A model generated the notes under the pieces. That model worked only from the letters and a program-made list of their open reading frames with translations, was not told the origin of the DNA and did not search any database. The translations under genes were made by a program, and so were the position numbers. Of a DNA stretch of 64,000 nt, positions 41,409 through 54,099 are shown one piece after another; position 1 is the first letter of the stretch, and each line of letters starts with the position of its first letter. The stretch covers positions 83,273,272-83,337,271 of the forward strand of contig CM042160.1 of NCBI GenBank assembly GCA_023376005.1, read 5' to 3'. The DNA comes from Doryteuthis pealeii (lineage: Eukaryota > Mollusca > Cephalopoda > Myopsida > Loliginidae).

Positions 41409-42039
41409 TGAGAACTCACTCTCACACTCGTTTATATACCCGATATTCGATGTACGATGTTTGATGTGGTATATAACAATATAACCTCGATCGGATAAGC
41501 AAACAATTCACGATAAATTAACAAAATCAAAATATTTATTTAATAATCAGGAATGTCATTTCAACACTCCTAATAATTCAAACATGAACAACTGATTTTG
41601 TAATTCGTCTCCGCTTGAATTCATTTTTAATTTCCCCATTTATAATGAAACTTTTGGATTGGTGCGTGATTATTGCGGGGTTTATTTTCAACAAATTTAC
41701 CCCCCCCCACTACCCAGGCGTTGCCTTCCATAATTGATTTAATTTTTTAATCACGAACACAACCAATGACTTTCCCTTTTCTTACAATTCAAATCCTAAT
41801 TTTTAAATATCTTCCCAGATATAAATAAGATGTTCATCATTTTTGCACAAAAAGCAAGCTCAGGTGATAGTTAATGTGTGTATATATTAAATTTGTCATT
41901 AATTGTTTTATTTTTGCAATGTATTTTTTCGTTTCTTAATAATTACATTAAGTTAATTATTTAAATCATATACTTTAATTTAAATAAGTGACAAATATAA
42001 TAATTGAAAAATACTAAATCAAAATTTTATTTAAATTAC

Positions 42040-42600
42040 GGATGTTAATTATTGTTAAAAAAATACCATTTCAATATTAAAAAAAATACTTATTTTTAAT
42101 TCAATTTTATAAAAAAATTGATATTTATTATTTTTTTAAATAAAAAAAGATTATTTAAAAAAATCTTTTTGGTCACCTGTAATTTTAAAATGGCACACAT
42201 TAAAACTGATTGGTGGTCACGTGAGACTGGCTATAAAAGAAGGGGGTCACATGAAATTTTCCTCTTTTGTCACTACCCCTGGCTACCAGTCCTAAGACCG
42301 AATTGTTACAAGTCCCTGAAGGTGACGATTCGACAGCAAGTCCACCACTTCGGAGCTGAGGGCAGACAAACGCAATCTTTCAATAGAGTCTGAACAAATT
42401 ATAAGGAATAGGGAATAAGAGTAACAGCCAAGAGACCCACAGCCATTTTTATCTGCAACATTAATAAACCAAATTCTTTGAAATTCTTTGCTTGTTTTGC
42501 ATTTTATATATCCCTGTTGTATATTTTTGTTTATATGTACAATCAACCTTTTGTAGTCTAAAAAGTCGTTTGTGTCCTTTCTTTAAAAGCGGCGCCCATC
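42040..42600 (+). other. Possible LTR-like promoter segment
   Basis: GGCTATAAAAGAAGG (TATA-like, about 42230) is followed about 230 bases later by AATAAACC and then by AAGCGGCGCCCATCTCC, which loosely resembles a primer binding site. LTR ends and target duplications are not clear, so this is only a suggestion. 41430-42040 is AT-rich and empty. Confidence 0.25.
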
Positions 42601-42817
42601 TCCTTACTGTGGTCTAAGTACGGTTTATTCTCCTATAAAACTTCGGGTTTAAACAGTGTTTTTCTGGAGATGAAAAATCAAACGATTGAACGCTGAAGTT
42701 TACAAAAAAACAAACACAAAAAACTATATTCCCAATTGTTTGGCTATCGATGTCCACCATCTTACCTCACACATCAGATTGTCTTCAGAATTGTTTTGTG
42801 CCTGTTTCGCTTTATTT

Positions 42818-42862
42818 CTTCCAATATTTCGGGTGACATTCACCCTTTATCAAGGTATTATA
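42818..42862 (-). ncRNA. Degenerate hammerhead-like motif
   Basis: Minus strand: TTGATAA, A, perfect 5-bp stem GGGTG-AATGT-CACCC, GAAA, TATT. The CTGANGA box has two changes. Only the architecture is kept. Confidence 0.35.
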
Positions 42863-43364
42863 TGACAACTATAACCGTGTAAAAAAGTGATATATATATA
42901 TAAATGTCGCGAAGTGTCTGTTGATCTATTCAAACCCTTTCGTCGTCCAGTCGTGTTTTCCAGAGTAATTAAGGCAAATGACTCTCCGATGGAAAAGTAT
43001 TTCTAGGGTAAAAACTATGGAATGTTTTATTTTTTTAATTTTTTTAAAGACAATTTATTAGTGATAAATAATTATTTTATTTAAAAAAAGAATTATTATT
43101 TCCTTTTTTTCCCAGAAACAAACATATACAAATATATAAAAGGTCTTAAACAAATAGTTCACATGTACAATAAAAACCTTTCTTTTTTTTTTTTACTTTT
43201 TAGTTTCGAAAAAAAAACCTCTTTTCTTCTTACTTATTTCCACTCTCAATTCAGTCGTCCAATAATCACTCTTTTCCTTTTCAGTTCCATTTTCTTTTTC
43301 AAATAAACTCCATTTATCTTTCGATAAACTTTTCTTCTTCTTTTTATCCAGTTCCGTTTTTTCA

Positions 43365-43745
43365 ATTGTGACGGAGAACGAGTACCACCGTACTAATTTG
43401 GAAAAAAAGAGTGAGAGTGTATTGACTGCCGGAGTCGAACCCGCGCCCTCTGGAATGCAAAGAAATGAGATTTAGGAGCACGATGGACGCGAGGTGCAAT
43501 TCAGCTGCTCGGATGTTGGGGCCTACACGCGTCCATCCGAATGCACGAGAATTGGGCATGGGCGCGAGGTTCGACTGATGTGCCCGGATGATAAGGGGAA
43601 ACGGCAGTATAAGTAGAAGTGGGGTGACGGCAGGAAGAGTGTTGCGACTTCAGCTGCTGGTAGACAACGACGACAGTGTTGTAGCCTGCGAATAAGGCGT
43701 TTGACTCGCTTCTTTTTGCCCCCCTCAACAAAGAACATTTACTTG
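43365..43745. promoter_or_regulatory. CpG-containing GC-richer island
   Basis: The segment is clearly richer in G, C and CpG than anything within several kb. Short open frames on the minus strand (to about 108 codons) show no known protein. It could be a promoter or 5' exon for a minus-strand gene such as gene 1, or an exogenous repeat. 43750-44300 is pyrimidine-rich and empty. Confidence 0.25.
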
Positions 43746-44399
43746 AAACCCCATAATTGTGCAAAGAAACCAAACCAATCTTAAACAGAATGGAGATCGA
43801 AAGACTGATCATAAGCGGAACAAACAAATATCTATTCCTCCCACTCTATTTTTTTCCTTCTATATCAATAATAAACTATTTCTTTTCTCCTTACTTTCAA
43901 TAACTTTCAATTCTTTGTTCCGTTTTTTTCTCCAATCCTCTTTCTTTTCCAATCCAACAATCCGATTCTTAACTCTTTATTTCTCTCTCTTTTTCCCCAA
44001 CTTCCATGTCCAACCAGACAACTCTAAACCCTTTTTCCTAACTGACTTTGCCGCTCCTTTTTAAACTACCGTCTGATTCATTCAATTTTTTCGCGTCTTG
44101 CTCTTTTGTTTACATAAATAAAAAAAAAACTCAGTTCAAAGGGCAGCAACTCTTGTTCGCCTCTTTGTTAAAATGAATAACACACCAGATGATCAATGTC
44201 GCCATTTCACTTATTTTAAATTACATTACCAACAGAACGTATGTTAATTATTCTTAATTTGTTTAATTTATTCATAAATTTTAAAAAAATATGACTATAT
44301 ATATCTCAACACTCTATCACAGATATTGAGCACTCTTCTAATAACACTGTACGTTGGATTACTACCTCTTTTTCAAGTATAATAGTGCTAACTATACAC

Positions 44400-44402
<3 letters not shown>

Positions 44403-44448
<46 letters not shown>

Positions 44449-44554
44449 AGTTACTTGTAAACCCACCAAGCAAACAAATAAATTTACTTCTGGATTTTAT
44501 TAAAACTGATTTAAAAGTGCTCAATATAAAGAGGTAAATATACGTTTTAAATAC

Positions 44555-44594
<40 letters not shown>

Positions 44595-44685
44595 TATATA
44601 TATATTCTTGACCGCATGCACAACATGGGAGGAATCAAATCACTCACTGCTGACCCTCATCTATCGTTCTTGATAGGAGAGTCCA

Positions 44686-44756
<71 letters not shown>
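44403..44756. repeat. Three (AT)n microsatellites
   Basis: AT tracts at 44403-44445, 44557-44605 and 44688-44756, the last ending at the MITE. GCATGCACAAC, CACTGCTGACCCTCATCTAT between them recurs at 27125-27200. Confidence 0.85.
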
Positions 44757-44757
<1 letters not shown>

Positions 44758-44969
44758 GGTTATTTCCTACCTATAACTCCAACCTAAAAAAGGGGAACCA
44801 CTCTGAATGAATTTTATCTGTTAATTAATCTACCCATTTTTCCCCATTAAACTAACCCTAACCCTAACCTTGTCTTCCTTTTTCCTTTCTTTAATGGGTA
44901 GATTAATTAACAGATACAATTCATTCAGAGTGGTTCCCCTTTTTTAGGTTGGAGTTATAGGAAATAACG
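44758..44969. mobile_element. Hairpin MITE with telomere-like core, second full copy
   Basis: Arms GGTTATTTCCTACCTATAAC, AAAAAAGGGGAACCACTCTG and the complement. The core has AAACTAACCCTAACCCTAAC (44848-44872). It is inserted in AT-repeat DNA, so the target duplication cannot be read. The right half of the region 45000-45120 mirrors 44480-44560. Confidence 0.8.
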
Positions 44970-45436
44970 TATATATATATATATATATATTTTTTTTTTT
45001 TAAAACGTATATTTAGCTCTTTTAAATCGGTTTTAATAAAATCCAGAGGTAAATATATTTGTTTACTTGGTGGATTTACAAGTACCTGTGATATATATAT
45101 ATATATATATTGTCATAATTTTGTTAAATTTAACAAATTAAGAATAGTTTATTAACACACGTTCTGTTGGTAATTTAATATAAATGTGTCCAGGGGCAGA
45201 TCACTTTGTTTTGCCTCTATACAAGGGCAGATCACTCTCTTCTACTTACAATTTCCAATCTTGTTCAATTGCACAGTCCATTGTTAACTGATATATTTAT
45301 TAGAACCCGGATTATGAAGCCAGTTTATCAAATACAATTTGTGAGGAGGAATTCTCAATGGTGTCGATGAATGTTAGAAATTCACGTTGATATTGTACAT
45401 CTTTAGTAGGATCATCTGTCTTTACATTATTTGTTC

Positions 45437-45702
45437 TGTAACCCCTCCGAACGAGCAGGATGTGACACAAGGTCAATTTCTTAAGCGGAGTTTACCAGGT
45501 TTTAATTCAGAGTTTTCCTTCTCCTAGACCGGTTTAAAGAGCCCAGTCTGTCCTACTATTTACCCATAGCTGGAGGGAGAGTAGGATTCATACCTTTCCC
45601 AAGGGTATTAGCGTTAAGTGAAATCCAATTACCACGTCCAGGATTTGAACTCGGGGTGACGAGTCCATTTCCCATGACTTTAACCATTACACCACGCGCT
45701 TC
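45437..45702 (-). repeat. SINE family A, full-length
   Basis: Minus strand: GCGCGTGGTGTAATGGTTAA, GTCATGGGAAATGGACTCGT, GAGTTCAAATCCTGGACG, complete body, CGTTCGGAGGGGTTA end. With 32830 it gives a near-consensus head. 45710-46370 is unassigned. Confidence 0.8.
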
Positions 45703-46382
45703 CTACTTCTGTTGGCTGTCACCTGAAATCCATTGATCTCTAGACAGTTTGAATTCTTTGCTGAAACAATAATTCCATTTCTTCTATTTTGTTGGCATTT
45801 ATTTCTAAAGTTCTTGTTCATCGCTGAACCAACAATTCATGATATTTGAGGCAATTCTATTGTAACTTTAATGGGAAAGATTACGTGTAGGTAGGATGGA
45901 AAGTTTTTTTTGGATGAGCCAGCACAACGTCACATGTCAATTTCTTATTGGTCAAAAGGTGTCACGTGGCAAAGTGTGGAAGCGTGGTGGTAGTGAGAGG
46001 AGAGAATGTAAAGTCAGTTTTGAATGAAATCCTCTGGTTGAAAATGAGATCGTCCAAGAAAATGCAAAAATGTAAATCCTGATTATCTGCTTATTCACCA
46101 AACTTTTTCTTTCTTATGAATGTAGTCACTTCAGGTAAATAATCGACCATTCCATTTTTATTTTAAACAAAGAAAGGGAAGAAAAGGGATATGCTATACA
46201 GCAAAATATAATAAAAAAGAAAGAAAGAAAGAAAACGAGTAGGGGAAAAATAGAGAGGAGGTGAGAGCGTGGAAGCGATAATGCTAATAATCTAAGAAAA
46301 AATAATGCTAATGAGACGATGCAAAGAAGGAAAGAAAGAAAGAGTAAGAGAGAGTTAAATGAAGATTATTATGCTTTTCACC

Positions 46383-46870
46383 CGCCCTGTCGGCTGGGGC
46401 GTTAGAATGCACCGACTGCACCTCTGCAGAGGGGTAAGACTCCCCCAATGGGGCCACCTGTTGGCCGTGGGTGGCGACTTGTGATGCTTAAGGATAGAGC
46501 CCAGGTTGATGAGCAGTTCATGACATGCAATACTCCACTTTGGCCCTATCTTGGGCTAGACAGGCGGTCGGAGAGCCCCCCTTCGATCAATCGGTTGGTC
46601 ACGTCAAGCCCTAGCACCTATATGATTTTCCCAACCCTATTGCCCCTATGGCAAGCCCCAACCCCTTTTTATCATATGGGTGCTAGAAGGCGGTGGCTGT
46701 GGGTCTACATGTCCTGGGAAAGACGTTAAACTCTATCTGATGGTGAGATTCCAGTTCTGGAGGTTTGGAGAATGTGAAGCACCCCTTCATCACTATTGCT
46801 CCCTGGTCCACTCTGACCCGGAGTGGTAGTACCTGTTAGGGTCCCATCTATGGGTTAAATAGAACAAATG
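46383..46870. repeat. Interspersed repeat family D, fullest copy
   Basis: About 490 bp from CCTGTCGGCTGGGGCGTTAG through ACTCCACTTTGGCCCTATCT, CTATGGCAAGCCCCAACCCC and CATGTCCTGGGAAAGACGTT to GTACCTGTTAGGGTCCCATC. The shared tail CGGCATTAAATGACCCACTG, (AAAAC)n follows at 46925-46990. The mechanism class is unknown. Confidence 0.75.
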
Positions 46871-47519
46871 TATTTATAAAAAAATTGTATTATCCATTAA
46901 GAATTGATTTATTTAAAAACTTTATCGGCATTAAATGACCCACTGAGGTTGATATGCTGTAAAACAAAACAAAACAAAACAAAACAAAACAAATATGCTT
47001 TTCACATATTGAACTATTTGCAATAGCTCTTACGTAAACATATAAAGTGTAGTAATAATTAAATTATCCAGTTTCTGCTAATCTTAATATAATACTGGTG
47101 TTCCTTCAAAATACAACAAAATCGTATGATATAAAATGCAAAAATCTGGTGTCGCTTATCTGGCGAATCCTTATTTCACCCATTTGAAAATGAATCATTC
47201 AAAACTCAATGCTTTTTATTTTTTTTATTATTTTTATTTTTGTATGATTGAAATTTAACGGTATACATATTTTGACAATAATTCTATCTTTATTTTGGTA
47301 TTTATATTGCAATTTATATTAGAAATAATTATCCTACATTTTGTTCATCAACGACTCAAATAAGTTTGGTTTATTATTTTTGTTGACTTTTTGGTTTGCA
47401 GATTCAGTCAAATACAAGGATCATTCAATAGATAAGGTGAATTTTGACTAAAGAAGCAAATTTTACAGGCGTTTACAGTTTACACTGTTTACAGGTGTAC
47501 TTTTTTCGTTATATACACA

Positions 47520-47628
47520 AAGGTCAGTAGAGCGTCTGTCTGCGAATCACAAGTTTCCTGGTTCGATACCGGCCCTCGTTGTTTGGCTGATACCAACTTT
47601 AGGCCACCCCGACGACTTTACTTTTTTT
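47520..47628 (+). repeat. SINE family B, internally deleted
   Basis: Head GTCAGTAGAGCGTCTGTCTG, GGTTCGATACCGGCCCTCG joined directly to the 3' body GTTTGGCTGATACCAACTTT. Confidence 0.75.
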
Positions 47629-47711
47629 TTTTACTTATTGCCTAAATAGTTGGTAATAGGAAGCACTGTGGTGCCCCCTTTTTTTTTTTTGACCACTCTG
47701 CCCGGAACTTT

Positions 47712-48595
47712 TGCTTTATCGAAGAGTCATTGTGTTTCCACTCGATGGACTGTCGTTTTGACTCAGGCTTTGGGTGGAAAACCCATTTTTAGCCTCTTTG
47801 TAAATATTTAATTGATTAAAAAATGATTCTCCATACACATCAGATTTTATTTTTTATAAAACATGAAATAAAAGAGAGAAAAAATCACTTTAAATAAAAA
47901 GTTAAGGTATTTAATCTAAGGGAGATAACTCATTTAATTTTATCTAGAAATTGACTTATCTCCCTTTGATCAGCAATTTCCAGATTCCTGCAGAAAATCA
48001 AACTACAAAACAGCAAGGACTATTCGACATATTTCATTGTTTTTCATTTTCCTGGATTTTCACTCTTTTTTTTTGTAAATGTCACTTCAACAATTTACCA
48101 AAAATATGCTGTATATTCATGTGCTTACGAAATTCAAAGAAAATTATAAAATGGACCAAACATTGTCGTATTTTTGTAGGAAATCAACAGAAATGTGTCC
48201 TTTTATGTCCGTGTCACCTTTTCTACTTTCCTTTATCGAAGAGTCACTGTGTTTCGACTCGATGGATTGTCTTTTTGACTCAGGTTCATTGTGGCTAATC
48301 AAAGTTTAACCCATTTGTAAACATCTGTTTAACTAAAACATACTTCTCTGTACACATTATATTTTATTTTTTATAAAACATGAATTAAAAGAAAAAATAA
48401 AACAAAGTAAAAAATCTTTAATACGTTAAGCTACTAAGGGAGATAATTATACAAGAAGCAGAGTAATCTCCCCTTGACCAGCAAGATTTTTGAGTAATCA
48501 AGCAAGAGTAATCTCCCCTTGATCATCAAAATTTTTGAGTAATCAAAGCAAGAGTAATCTCCCCTTGACCAGCAAGATTTTTGATTAAATGAATC
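47712..48595. repeat. 500-bp-spaced direct repeat and 40-bp minisatellite
   Basis: GCTTTATCGAAGAGTCATTG ... TTTTATAAAACATGAA ... AAGGGAGATAA occurs at 47712-47930 and 48230-48440. It is followed by three units of AGAGTAATCTCCCCTTGACC, AGCAAGATTTTTGAG (48455-48590). No gene seen. Confidence 0.7.
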
Positions 48596-48969
48596 AGTAA
48601 GGCAGGTTGATTTTTCATCTTTTTTTTGGAAATTCAATATAACTTTTGTGGCGAAAGTTGGGGTTTGGTGTTATAAGAACTGACATAAAAAATTAGATTC
48701 CTAACTTTAAAACTCATTTGAGCACTTAATTTTTAAATCTCACCAGCAAAAATATACACAACTACCTCATTTCCGCCGGATTTTGCTGACAAACTGACTT
48801 CAAAATTTCATTATTTCAATAATAAATGCAGATAAAATTGATATTTTTCATTAGATACATCGAAATGGAAAATATATTCAATGTTTTAAATTTGCATTAT
48901 TCAGTGAACATTGCACTAAAATCTCCTGCAATATATAAGATTATGTAACAATAGAATTAAATTGTTAAG

Positions 48970-50790
48970 TGTATTTTCCTTTCAATGAAAATGTAGGTCT
49001 TATTTGGTGGCACAATGATTTTGTTATAATGTGATTGTGCCTTGCTTCCTGTCTATACACAATCTGCAAAGATTCCATTGTTGATTTAACAGCTCTTTCC
49101 ACACTTTGTGAGTAGGCAGGTAAATTTGGAAATTTCAATTCTGTTCCATTCAGTAGACATTCTAGTTCATTCATTCCTTCAAAAAACCTTCTGTAAGTGC
49201 AGGTTCACAAACCCCACTTTGTGAGAGGTCAAAGTTCACTAATGTGTGGCTTTAAGATTGAATTAAGTAATTTTTTGAATTGTAGTTTGTTACTTCTGAA
49301 AAAAAATATTGAAAAATTTACCCATACCTGATTATATTTTTGCGATGCAATTTGAAAACTTATAATTATTTTTATAAATTGACATAACTAATTAAGTATG
49401 AATAAATGTTTATTCACCTGATGAATAAAATCTTTTTTATGGTCTCTTCCCTCGCATCCAATTCATTGGACTTCAACACTAACAACAAAATGTTTTCTGG
49501 AAGCAAAGCAAAAGTATTGTGCTGTACATTTTTTAATGCAACATTCTGAATTTCTGTTGACTTTTGCTCTACTCTGTAGATCATATTAAAGATATACAGT
49601 TGTTAGTTATAGAAATCATTGCCCCTTATTATTTTGAACCAACTGAATACACTTGAATAACAAATTTGACAATGTCGCATAATTTATCTAAGAGTTCTGG
49701 TAGATATGCACTTCTGGTCCATAAGCACATTAACCTGATGGCTAAAGTTAGCCATCTTGCTTGACTCAGTGGTCCAATCTTTCAAGAAACAAATCTAGGG
49801 TTCACTTTCCCTCGAGAAATGTCTACAGCATATTCAAGAAGTAATTATTGGTCACCACTTAGATCATCCTCTGCAGGGAAATAAAAATCATCCAGAGGAC
49901 CACTGATAATTTAAAATTCTACCAGGGGCAAATCGTAGTAATTACTTCCACAAAGTTTCCTTTGAGGATCAATGAAAGTAGTAGGGTTTAATGTAGTTCC
50001 ATTAATTGTTTTAAAGATACATCTAAATGGAAGTTTATTTTCATGAACTGAACAGCCAATAATGCGTATCTTCCTTTTTATTTTTTTCTCTCCAGAACTG
50101 TCACCATTGATGCTTCCCAACCAATGTTTGTACTGGTATTGTCCAACAGAACTGCTTTGTCAGTATTTACACAGTTGTACTCTTCTATAACAGCAGCAAT
50201 ATCCTCTTCTAGAAGAACATCAGTTACACCTATGTTGGGTGTGAGTCAGTGGCTGAGATATTCACTTGAAGTGTCAATCTCTCTTGTGAATGTTAAGTGG
50301 CGCTCTGATCCTTTGCTTTTTAAAATCTTTTTGTTACCATTTTCCACTGTAACTTCCTTGTATTGCAAAGTGTCCTTATCCAATCTACAATCAACTCCAA
50401 TGCACATGAGATTGTCAGAGTCCGAGATATGCTCCTGATGGTTGGTTACTTTTATTTTTGCCTTTTCCCTATTTTAGATTTGTCTAGAATAATGTCTTAA
50501 GTGAATGTTTGGATCAAGAAAACCCATAATCTGTAGATCTAATAGTATGGCATTAACAAGACAAGCCCCGAAGTTTGAAGATACATCACTCCTAATAAGT
50601 TCAATGAAATATCTATGGACTTTTAAAAGACTGTAAGTTCCCTTAAACTTTGTCCCTGGCTCAAAACTGTCATTCGTTGTTTATTCACTGGAAGATTCTG
50701 TGTAAAAATATCAAATGTCAAGGAAGCAACATATGAAGAATCTTGTTGCTGCCTATCTGACTTCTATGCTTCGGCTGATTTTATTTTTGT
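48970..50790 (-). pseudogene. Decayed mobile-element protein gene
   Basis: Minus-strand pieces in order: DRQQQDSSYVA (about 50760), SNFGACLVNAILLDLQIMGF, MCIGVDCRLDKD, SERHLTFTREIDTSSEYLSH, CVNTDKAVLLDNTSTNIGWE, IIGCSVHENKLPFRCIFKTI, PLDDFYFPAED, LSQARWLTLAIRLM and YSQSVERAVKSTMES. Motifs of this kind (RHLTFT.E, D.T..NTG, H.NELP.R, SRWLT.A.R, S..VER.VK) characterise an uncharacterised transposon-linked protein family common in invertebrate genomes (from memory). A TGA after EYLSH, a TAA and several frameshifts show that it is dead. The function of the family is unknown to me. Confidence 0.6.
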
Positions 50791-51493
50791 ATTGTTTGAC
50801 AACATCTTTGTCAATAGGACCCAGTTGGAAACTGCCTTTTGTCCCTGTCCTCTCTCTCTCTCTGATGTTTTAAATATTCCCTCTTTTCAATGGGAACCTG
50901 AAATTTCAAAAGTTTGAAACAAAATATATCCACCTTCTGCCCTATATAATATTCCCTTATCAAATGCAATTGTGGGTTCACTGTTTGTCAAATACTGATT
51001 ATTTCCTTTGGAATTAATTTGGAAATCTCAAAATGTTTCCAGTGGGGATAAATATTTTCAAGGAAATAACTAAACTGGATAACTTGTCATAAAGTTGGGG
51101 GTTGCATTTTATGCAAAGAAAATTTTTTGGAATTGTTACTGCGGGTTAAAACTGAACATCATTTTACAGACATTTTTATCTGAAATTAAATGATAAAAAA
51201 AATAACCATAAATCAAACTTTTTTAGGCCATCTACCAATTTCATATAAAAATGACTGGCAATTGTGTTAAGAGTTTCAGGTATATTGGGTTTGAGTTAGG
51301 GATAACCTGGGTCTAAGATTTTAGCTTGAAAAGAGAAGTCCTGAAAAAAAAAAATGCTTAGAAACATAAACAAACAAAATTTGTTTTATTTTATCATTAA
51401 AATTAAAATATTTCTCGGTTTTATGGTGTTTTATTGATAATTAAAATTAGTCTATTTTTTTCGCTGAAAAATAACAAATCCTGAATTTTCCAT

Positions 51494-51495
<2 letters not shown>

Positions 51496-51551
<56 letters not shown>
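51496..51551. repeat. (AG)n microsatellite
   Basis: Pure AG tract of about 56 bases. 50800-51490 and 51560-52030 show no gene. Confidence 0.9.
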
Positions 51552-51555
<4 letters not shown>

Positions 51556-52034
51556 AATAACAATATATTCAATGTCCATTTCATCTCTACAAGTGAATAT
51601 TTCATCTCTGAATTTTTGAGATGAGGCTTGATGACTATTATCCTGATCTTTATTGTTATATGTACAATGTTGAATAGTTTTTCATTATCTGTAATCCTTA
51701 TTTATTTTTATTTGAATTATTGAGATCAATTAAGATATTTCAATTGAAAAAAAGAATTATTCAATGACATTTAAACATTTTTCTTCCCCAACATTACGGA
51801 ATCTTTTAACGGCAGTAAATCTTTCACTTATTTCCATCATTCCATCGCTCTAATTTTCAACCTTTAAACTAATTTCCTAAAAAAAACCGTAACGATTTGG
51901 GGAAAAATATTTTTTGTCGTTATTTATGATGACAAACCCCAAATATCACAATGAGTTCACTTGTACAGTTCCAAAATCGACCTTCCCTATAGGATCAAGT
52001 CTCCAATAAGCACCTCAAATCAGACAAGTTATCA

Positions 52035-52390
52035 AAAGGACAGTTTTACTCCACACTCCCCAGAGCTCCAGAATTGGAACTTCACTATTAGATGCAGTTT
52101 AACATCTTACCCAGGACATGTAGACCCTCAGCCATTGCCTTCTAGTACATCTATTATAAAAAGGGTTGGGGTTTTGCCATAAGGGCAATAGGACTGGGAC
52201 AATCATATAGGTGCTAGGGCTTTGGCGTGATCAGCCAATTGATCGGAGGGAGCCTCTCCAACTGCCCGTCAAGCCTAAGTAAGGGCTAAAGTGGGGTGTT
52301 GCATGTCATGGACTGCTCAACTACCAGGATTCCGTACTTAAGCATCACGGGTCACCACCCACGGCCCATTGGGGTGGGTTTTACCCCTTG
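52035..52390. repeat. Interspersed repeat family D
   Basis: CCAGAGCTCCAGAATTGGAA, ACATGTAGACCCTCAGCCAT, CAATTGATCGGAGGGAGCCT, TTAAGCATCACGGGTCACCA. A short LINE 3' fragment like 24390-24460 follows at 52530-52620. Confidence 0.75.
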
Positions 52391-52804
52391 GTGTCTTATT
52401 TTTAACCAGAAGGGATTGCAAGATGATAACAGCTGTACAATTAAGGAACACGTGTATTAATATATAGATAATGATAATTATCATCAGGTTGTGATTGCAG
52501 TATGGATATCCAAGACAATATGTAATCAACTATCCTTATCTGTCATTGCCCCCCCCCCTGGGAGGTTCTCTGCACAACATCCAGAATCCAGGCATAGCTG
52601 ATCAATGTAGGTCCCTAAAAAAAAAAAAATAGTAATTCAACAAGACACAACCCTAAAAGAAATTATTTGACCCATATGATACAGAGAATATTTTATTATC
52701 AACTTTTGACATTCACTGCTAATGTCACATTTCAAAACAGCAGCAGTAGAAACAAATTTAAAGGGCACACACACACACAAGAGATTGTAAAATAAGGGTC
52801 TCAG

Positions 52805-52921
52805 GGTGTGTGTGTGTGTGTGTGTGTGTGTGGTGACTTCCTATGCAAGGAAGCATAAAAAATATTAATAACAGTTGTATTCATAGCAGAAATATTTACC
52901 TGAGTTCTAAAAATCAATCCT

Positions 52922-52967
<46 letters not shown>
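52805..52967. repeat. (GT)n and (AT)n microsatellites
   Basis: GT 52806-52832; AT 52924-52967. Confidence 0.9.
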
Positions 52968-52969
<2 letters not shown>

Positions 52970-53138
52970 CCTAAGGTTGAGCACTCTGGGGGGAATTCTC
53001 GCTGATGACCGCCAACTAAAAGCGTAAATGCAGTGCTCTCCTATATAAGGGATGGAGCACTCTATGACGGCCTTTACATACAAAGTGATATGTGTATTAA
53101 AAACAGTTAAAATGCCCTTCACATTCAGTAGGTGATGA

Positions 53139-53290
53139 CAGCCTGATGGTTAAAGTGACAGACTGACACTGAACTGATTGGATTTCAATCCCAGTTGTAG
53201 GTAGCTTACAAATGTCTAGCCACACTGAAGAGACTTGATAAGTCAAAACACGTGGCTGTGGATGACTCTGTAAGGGGAGGTAATAAAATA
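53139..53290 (+). repeat. Third tRNA-headed SINE family
   Basis: GCCTGATGGTTAAAGTGACA (A-box-like), TTGGATTTCAATCCCAG (B-box-like), then GTCTAGCCACACTGAAGAGA and GATGACTCTGTAAGGGGAGG. It differs from families A and B and is seen once. Confidence 0.5.
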
Positions 53291-53424
53291 ATTAAAAAAA
53301 ATTTTTTTAAAACTATTGCCAAAAATCAGAGAATTGTCCGATTTTAATGAAATTTTCACTACTTTATTCATTGATGACTTAATTTTATAATGAATAGCTT
53401 AATTCATATATATATATATATATA

Positions 53425-54073
53425 TCTTATTATAATGGAGATTATGTTTTTCTGTCTGTAACCAAAACTATATTCCTACTCAAGTCACAATTCTCTTAGT
53501 TATTGACATCACATTCTCCATGATTTTATTTTTATCTAAACCTCAATTATTAATAAAATTGTCATACATTATTAATCCTGTTAACTATGTCTACACACTG
53601 CCAACAGGCAATTATATTTATATATACAACAAAATAGCGGTTTACAGTGTGAACGGGAAGGCTAATTTGCATATTAATATTAAAAAATCAAATTTAATAA
53701 ATATGTGCTTAGTATTATTCATTTCTGTTTGGTTTTATTTTAATGAATATAAGCAAAAATCTCTTCAATAAATCTTAAATGAAATCCATTAACAAGATAA
53801 AATAACTGTCATTTTATCATTTACTTCCTCTTATAACTAAATACTTAAATTAGAAAAAATAACAATGAAAGACGAGAGTGATGGAAGAGTAAGTTTCAGT
53901 TGTTCCATTTTTTATTATACTCCCTCTGTTTCAAATCTTTTATTATACTCCCTCTGTTTCAAATCTTTTTATCTGTATTCTTATTTAGTTTCATTAGCCT
54001 TTCTAATTTAATACAATATTTTATTACATTAAAACTTAAATACTTGCACCTGGAGGGTGCATATATTTGCTAG
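53425..54073 (+). mobile_element. Helitron family A, uninterrupted copy
   Basis: Starts TCTTATTATAATGGAGATT and ends with hairpin GCACC-TGGAG-GGTGC (54046-54060), nine bases, then CTAG (54070-54073) before T. 649 bp, non-coding. It supplies the empty-site sequence (CTTAAATACTTGCACC) for the mariner insertion at 5470. Confidence 0.8.
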
Positions 54074-54099
54074 TATATATAAAAAACAAAACATTTTTC

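Noticed and set aside
42118..42546. Protein-coding frames near a TATA-like box
   Set aside because: Short, overlapping on both strands and unlike any protein. At most an LTR-like segment.
43425..43500. tRNA-like B box (GGTTCGACTCC) on the minus strand
   Set aside because: The T stem has mismatches and no matching 5' acceptor strand lies about 72 bases upstream.
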